Positions 61,360 through 64,000 of a stretch of 64,000 nucleotides of DNA are shown piece after piece (position 1 is the first letter of the stretch; each line of letters starts with the position of its first letter). The notes beneath the pieces were generated by a model, which worked only from the letters and a program-made list of their open reading frames with translations, ran no database searches and was not told the DNA's origin. The stretch is from Chryseobacterium luteum. Lineage in GTDB: Bacteria > Bacteroidota > Bacteroidia > Flavobacteriales > Weeksellaceae. The position numbers and the translations under genes are program-made. Location: NCBI RefSeq assembly GCF_000737785.1, contig NZ_JPRO01000011.1, forward strand, positions 25,541 through 89,540, in the 5' to 3' direction.

Positions 61360-62373
61360 CTATTTCAATAGTTCCTTATGCTCCATTAAATAAGATAATG
61401 CTTCCTTTACCGCCTGTTCCGGACTTTTAGGATTGAATCCCAGCTCTTTTCTCGCCTTTGTAATATCAAAATTTTGCTGTAAGCCCGAAAACATAGCAAT
61501 ATCTTTACGCGTAAGAACAGGAGCTTTTTTCTGTATTTTAGCAGAGAATTCCATGATCCCGGCAATAATAAACAAAACAGATTTTGGGACCGATCCCGGT
61601 ATTTTGATCCTCAGTTCAGGATATAGCTTATTGGCAAGGATGGTAGTATCTGTAATGGTTATGCACCGCTCGTTGGCCAGAATATAACGTTCTCCGTCAC
61701 GGCCGTTTTGTGCAGCCAGGTAGCAGCCTTCCGCAACGTCTTTTACATCGATCCAGTTCAGGGTGATTTTAGTATCCACCGGAATTTCTTTATTGAGGAT
61801 CAGCTTTAAAACCCCGTAAGAAACATTCAATGGCAGAAAAGCCTCGCTTCCTATCATGGCTGAGGGCATTACGGATACTATTTCTATGCCTAGCTTCCCG
61901 GCCAGTTCAAAGGCAAGCTTTTCACCGTCATTCTTAGAATTGTAGTACATATCTCTCCGGTCAGGATTGTAGCCATAGCTTTCCCTGGTGGGCAGCTTTG
62001 TATAATCTAATGCTGCTATGGAGCTTACATAAACGATACGTTTTACACCCGCTTCTGCCGCCGCTTCAATAGTGTTCCGTGTTCCCTGGATATTGACATC
62101 GTAGATTTCTTTTTCAGGATCCTGTGCCCAAAGCTTGAAAGCGGCGCCGACTGCATAGAACGTGTCCACCCCTTGCAGCGCTTTTATAAAAGATGATTTA
62201 TCGGTAATATCCGCCTGTACTACTTCACAGTCCAGACCTGCGAATGGCGCTTTATTATTAATATTCCGGACAGTGGCTCTTACCGGAATTCCTTTTCTGA
62301 TCAGTAGTCTGACCAGGTTATTTCCTAAATGTCCATTGGCTCCGGAAACTAATGCCAGATTTTTCTGTGTCAT
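61360..62373 (-). CDS. NAD(P)-dependent epimerase/dehydratase, dihydroflavonol-4-reductase-like
   Basis: 337 residues. Extended SDR with the N-terminal VSGANGHLGNNLVRLLIRKG, a variant of TGxxGxxG, then RATVRNI (an arginine after strand two that favours NADPH), VYVSSIAAL for the catalytic serine region and a YNSKNDGEK active-site segment (Y near 145, K near 149). The C-terminal half is a substrate domain ending in ALSYLMEHKELLK. Family members reduce carbonyls or act as sterol-type dehydrogenases; the substrate is unknown. First gene of a possible two-gene unit with the Crp regulator. Confidence 0.87.
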   Translation of the reverse strand: MTQKNLALVSGANGHLGNNLVRLLIRKGIPVRATVRNINNKAPFAGLDCEVVQADITDKSSFIKALQGVDTFYAVGAAFKLWAQDPEKEIYDVNIQGTRNTIEAAAEAGVKRIVYVSSIAALDYTKLPTRESYGYNPDRRDMYYNSKNDGEKLAFELAGKLGIEIVSVMPSAMIGSEAFLPLNVSYGVLKLILNKEIPVDTKITLNWIDVKDVAEGCYLAAQNGRDGERYILANERCITITDTTILANKLYPELRIKIPGSVPKSVLFIIAGIMEFSAKIQKKAPVLTRKDIAMFSGLQQNFDITKARKELGFNPKSPEQAVKEALSYLMEHKELLK

Positions 62374-62722
62374 GATACTTTAATTTTAATGACACAAAGT
62401 TGCTGTTCCTGCTGGCCAAAGCACTTGACTTTTGTTAGGTAATAATAATGGCAGAGCAGTCTTCAATATTCTTTAAACTTCCTTTTCAGGAAACAGTTTT
62501 TCATACTGGTTAAACTAGCCTGAATAAGATTAAAATAAAAATCAGGTTCAGGTATTTCTTATCCCGGTTATCTTATTCACATACCTTACAATTCAAAACA
62601 TAAAGCCGTCTCATGGCTGAAAATGAGACGGCTTCATTGGTTGACCTGTACTTTACTTATTTGCCATCCGAATGAATGTACACAAGACGCAAATTAATAA
62701 AAATTACAGATGATTTGTTCTG
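62374..62722. other. Intergenic region with one terminator
   Basis: 349 bases without a gene. It contains the terminator listed next and presumably the reductase promoter (minus strand). No repeat or coding frame is convincing. Confidence 0.5.
62603..62634 (-). terminator. Terminator downstream of the orphan gene at 62723
   Basis: Perfect 12-bp arms AAGCCGTCTCAT (62603-62614) and ATGAGACGGCTT (62623-62634), 8-base loop; T-rich on the minus strand. Confidence 0.75.
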
Positions 62723-63133
62723 TTACGACGCTTTACACATAGCATCCCACGTTGTCCAGAAATGGGCGTTAATAGCACCGGGAGCCGGGCTCGTACTGTC
62801 AGCAACAATACCTACCATTGATGCACAGTTGGAGTTGCAGCCTATTTCGTTACGGCTTCCTTGCTGAGGAGGTATCGCACGCCATGTACCGGTAGAACCG
62901 CTTAACAGTTCTACTTTAATATCGAACATACCCGAAAGATTAGGAGTCTGAATTTGTTTCGTTGGATCCTCACTGGAAATAGAATCGCTCCAGCTACCCT
63001 GTGAGAATGTTACGCGCCATGTTGTGATCATTTTAGCAGTATCGTTCTGAGGTGAAAGATAAACCCAGAATTGAGCTCCTCCTCCCAGGCTAAGCTGGCC
63101 TGATGAGTTTACGTTTGCATTTGTTTCTTGCAT
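62723..63133 (-). CDS. Orphan beta-rich protein without a signal peptide (unknown family)
   Basis: 136 residues, rich in Ser, Thr, Gly, Asn and Trp. There is no N-terminal hydrophobic segment (MQETNANVNSSGQLSLGG). Features visible: QFWVYLSPQND, ITTWRVTFSQGSWSD, DIKVELLSG, RAIPPQQGSRNEIGCNSNCASM and the C-terminal HFWTTWDAMCKAS. There are three cysteines, two of them close together. The composition suggests a compact beta-sandwich, perhaps a lectin-like or pore-forming-like fold, but no known family was recognised. It is monocistronic with its own terminator and surrounded by repeats. Cytoplasmic or released by an unusual route. Confidence 0.65.
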   Translation of the reverse strand: MQETNANVNSSGQLSLGGGAQFWVYLSPQNDTAKMITTWRVTFSQGSWSDSISSEDPTKQIQTPNLSGMFDIKVELLSGSTGTWRAIPPQQGSRNEIGCNSNCASMVGIVADSTSPAPGAINAHFWTTWDAMCKAS

Positions 63134-63308
63134 GTCAATTTATTTTAATGGTTATTTGTTTTAACGGCTTATTGCAGCGCGTTTCATATATATGTCAAAG
63201 TAACAAAGAAGAACGCATCTGTTTTAGAGTATAAATAACCAATTACAGCTTTCGGTGTAAATACTTAGAGGCTGTTTAAATTTTTAAATCCCGCTGATTT
63301 CCCGGATG

Positions 63309-63358
63309 ACGCAGATTTTTATAACTGAAATAATCTGCTAAATTTTCTTAATCTGCGT
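63309..63358. repeat. Short inverted repeat of the ATCTGCG type
   Basis: ACGCAGATT (63309-63317) and AATCTGCGT (63350-63358) form a 9-bp inverted repeat with a further ATCTGC between them. Sequences of this kind recur between genes in Chryseobacterium. The whole 63134-63763 gap contains only this, the MITE-like element and the mreB terminator. Confidence 0.4.
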
Positions 63359-63418
63359 GAGAAATAGGTTTCTTTAGTAATTATTTCTTTATAATAATTT
63401 TATTGAATAAAATTTAAA

Positions 63419-63662
63419 TAACGTGAGTTCGGGTTAAGGGTTTAATTGGCTTATTTTATTTAAAACGCAATGACCGCAACGTGTTGTTAATCAAACAATT
63501 ATATTTTTCGTTCACAAAGGCACTCTGTTCAGCAATTGATTGCAGAAGCCTTGGCTGAGTGAAACGCATTTGTGGACGGAAAATTATAGGCAACAAACTT
63601 GAGAAAGCCTTGCGTACATAGCGTTTAAATATATTCTATTTTCTTAACCCGAACTGAGGTTA
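63419..63662. mobile_element. 244-bp MITE-like element with IS982-like terminal repeats
   Basis: The left end TAACGTGAGTTCGGGTTAAG (63419-63438) and right end CTTAACCCGAACTGAGGTTA (63643-63662) are inverted copies matching at 18 of 20 positions. The interior has no open frame of note. The right end also matches the terminal sequence beside the transposase relic at 3190-3209 at 18 of 20 positions. No clear target-site duplication is visible. This is the structure of a non-autonomous element that a related transposase could have moved. Confidence 0.65.
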
Positions 63663-63708
63663 AAAAATATCTGTATAAACAGGATTAAACAATAATCAGA
63701 TTAAAACT

Positions 63709-63746
63709 AAAACAGGCTTCAAATTCTATGATTTGAAGCCTGTTTT
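63709..63746. terminator. Terminator of mreB
   Basis: Perfect 16-bp arms (63709-63724 and 63731-63746) with a 6-base loop. It lies just downstream of the mreB stop (minus strand). Confidence 0.85.
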
Positions 63747-63763
63747 AATTCATTTGGAGAACC

Positions 63764-64000
63764 TTAACTGCTCATAAGAAATCTAAACTTATTGATGTTT
63801 TTGAGGGCAATACCCGTTCCGCGTACCACCGCTCTTAAAGGATCTTCCGCAACACATACAGGTAATCCCGTTTTTCTGTGTATCCGGTCGGCCAGTCCAT
63901 TCAGAAGTGCGCCACCTCCTGCAAGGTAGATTCCTGTTTTGTAGATGTCTGCTGCCAGTTCCGGGGGAGTCAGGGAAAGGGTTTCCATTACAGCATCTTC
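63764..64000 (-). CDS. mreB: Rod shape-determining protein MreB, 3' end only
   Basis: The last 78 residues of an actin-like MreB; the frame continues beyond the window. Seen are the C-terminal subdomain motifs LSLTPPELAADIYKTGIYLAGGGALLNGL (given in part; AGGGALL is the conserved adenosine-binding motif), then KTGLPVCVAEDPLRAVVRGTG and KNINKFRFL. MreB filaments guide lateral wall synthesis. In flavobacteria mreB usually precedes mreC and mreD, but here a terminator directly follows the stop, so mreC is not immediately downstream in this window. Confidence 0.93.
   Translation of the reverse strand, partial: EDAVMETLSLTPPELAADIYKTGIYLAGGGALLNGLADRIHRKTGLPVCVAEDPLRAVVRGTGIALKNINKFRFLMSS

Noticed and set aside
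1..64000. CRISPR arrays, tRNA or rRNA genes, riboswitches
   Set aside because: No regularly spaced repeats, no cloverleaf with the conserved T-loop and no rRNA-like sequence were seen by eye; a covariance-model scan was not possible here.

Overview
The window looks like a chromosomal segment of a flavobacterium, most likely Chryseobacterium or a close relative (Bacteroidota, Flavobacteriia). Supporting signs are the low G+C content, Bacteroidetes-type promoters (TTG, a 19-20 bp spacer, TAnnTTTG), SusC/SusD proteins, a hybrid two-component regulator, a C-terminal type IX secretion sorting domain, an Hsp20, and mreB entering at the right edge. The genus is an inference. I saw no rRNA, tRNA, CRISPR array or intact insertion sequence.

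Left part (1-13.4 kb): a cold-shock protein; a fatty acid desaturase; a TetR regulator next to a damaged short-chain dehydrogenase gene, where both genes carry the same 22-bp operator; a decayed IS982-type transposase; a histidine kinase and response regulator behind two related exported proteins that share an FPPHL motif; a secreted CE1-type esterase; two Crp/Fnr regulators flanking a serine beta-lactamase-like hydrolase; and a frameshifted SnoaL-like gene.

Central part (13.5-28.5 kb): a complete fructan (probably levan) utilisation locus. A periplasmic-sensing hybrid two-component regulator precedes a sugar porter, an exo-acting GH32, SusC, SusD, a DUF4960-type surface glycan-binding lipoprotein, a surface GH32 lipoprotein resembling endo-levanases, and a PfkB fructokinase. 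The logic is surface cleavage, import through SusCD, periplasmic release of fructose, fructose uptake and phosphorylation. A 21-bp-spaced direct repeat upstream of the promoter is a candidate binding site for the regulator.

28.9-40 kb: a type IX-secreted protein with two ice-binding-like (DUF3494) domains; a tight operon of a small exported Cys/His protein, a TonB-dependent receptor, two DUF3526 ABC-2 permeases and an ATPase (substrate unknown; the least explained system here); an Hsp20; and two uncharacterised exported proteins.

40.1-60.7 kb: a Wzx/Wzy-type capsule or exopolysaccharide locus. Export genes (Wza, Wzc) and precursor genes (WbpP-, WbpO- and WecB-like) come first, then an AT-richer variable core (flippase, polymerase, glycosyltransferases, acyltransferases, pyruvyltransferase, beta-helix protein), then a PglA/C/D/E-like block. 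That block, with the PglF/WbpM-like dehydratase at the other end of the locus, predicts a UDP-bacillosamine-type priming sugar.

Right end (60.7-64 kb): a Crp/Fnr regulator, an NAD-dependent reductase, an orphan protein of unknown family, a 244-bp MITE-like element whose terminal repeats match the end of the IS982 relic, and the 3' end of mreB.
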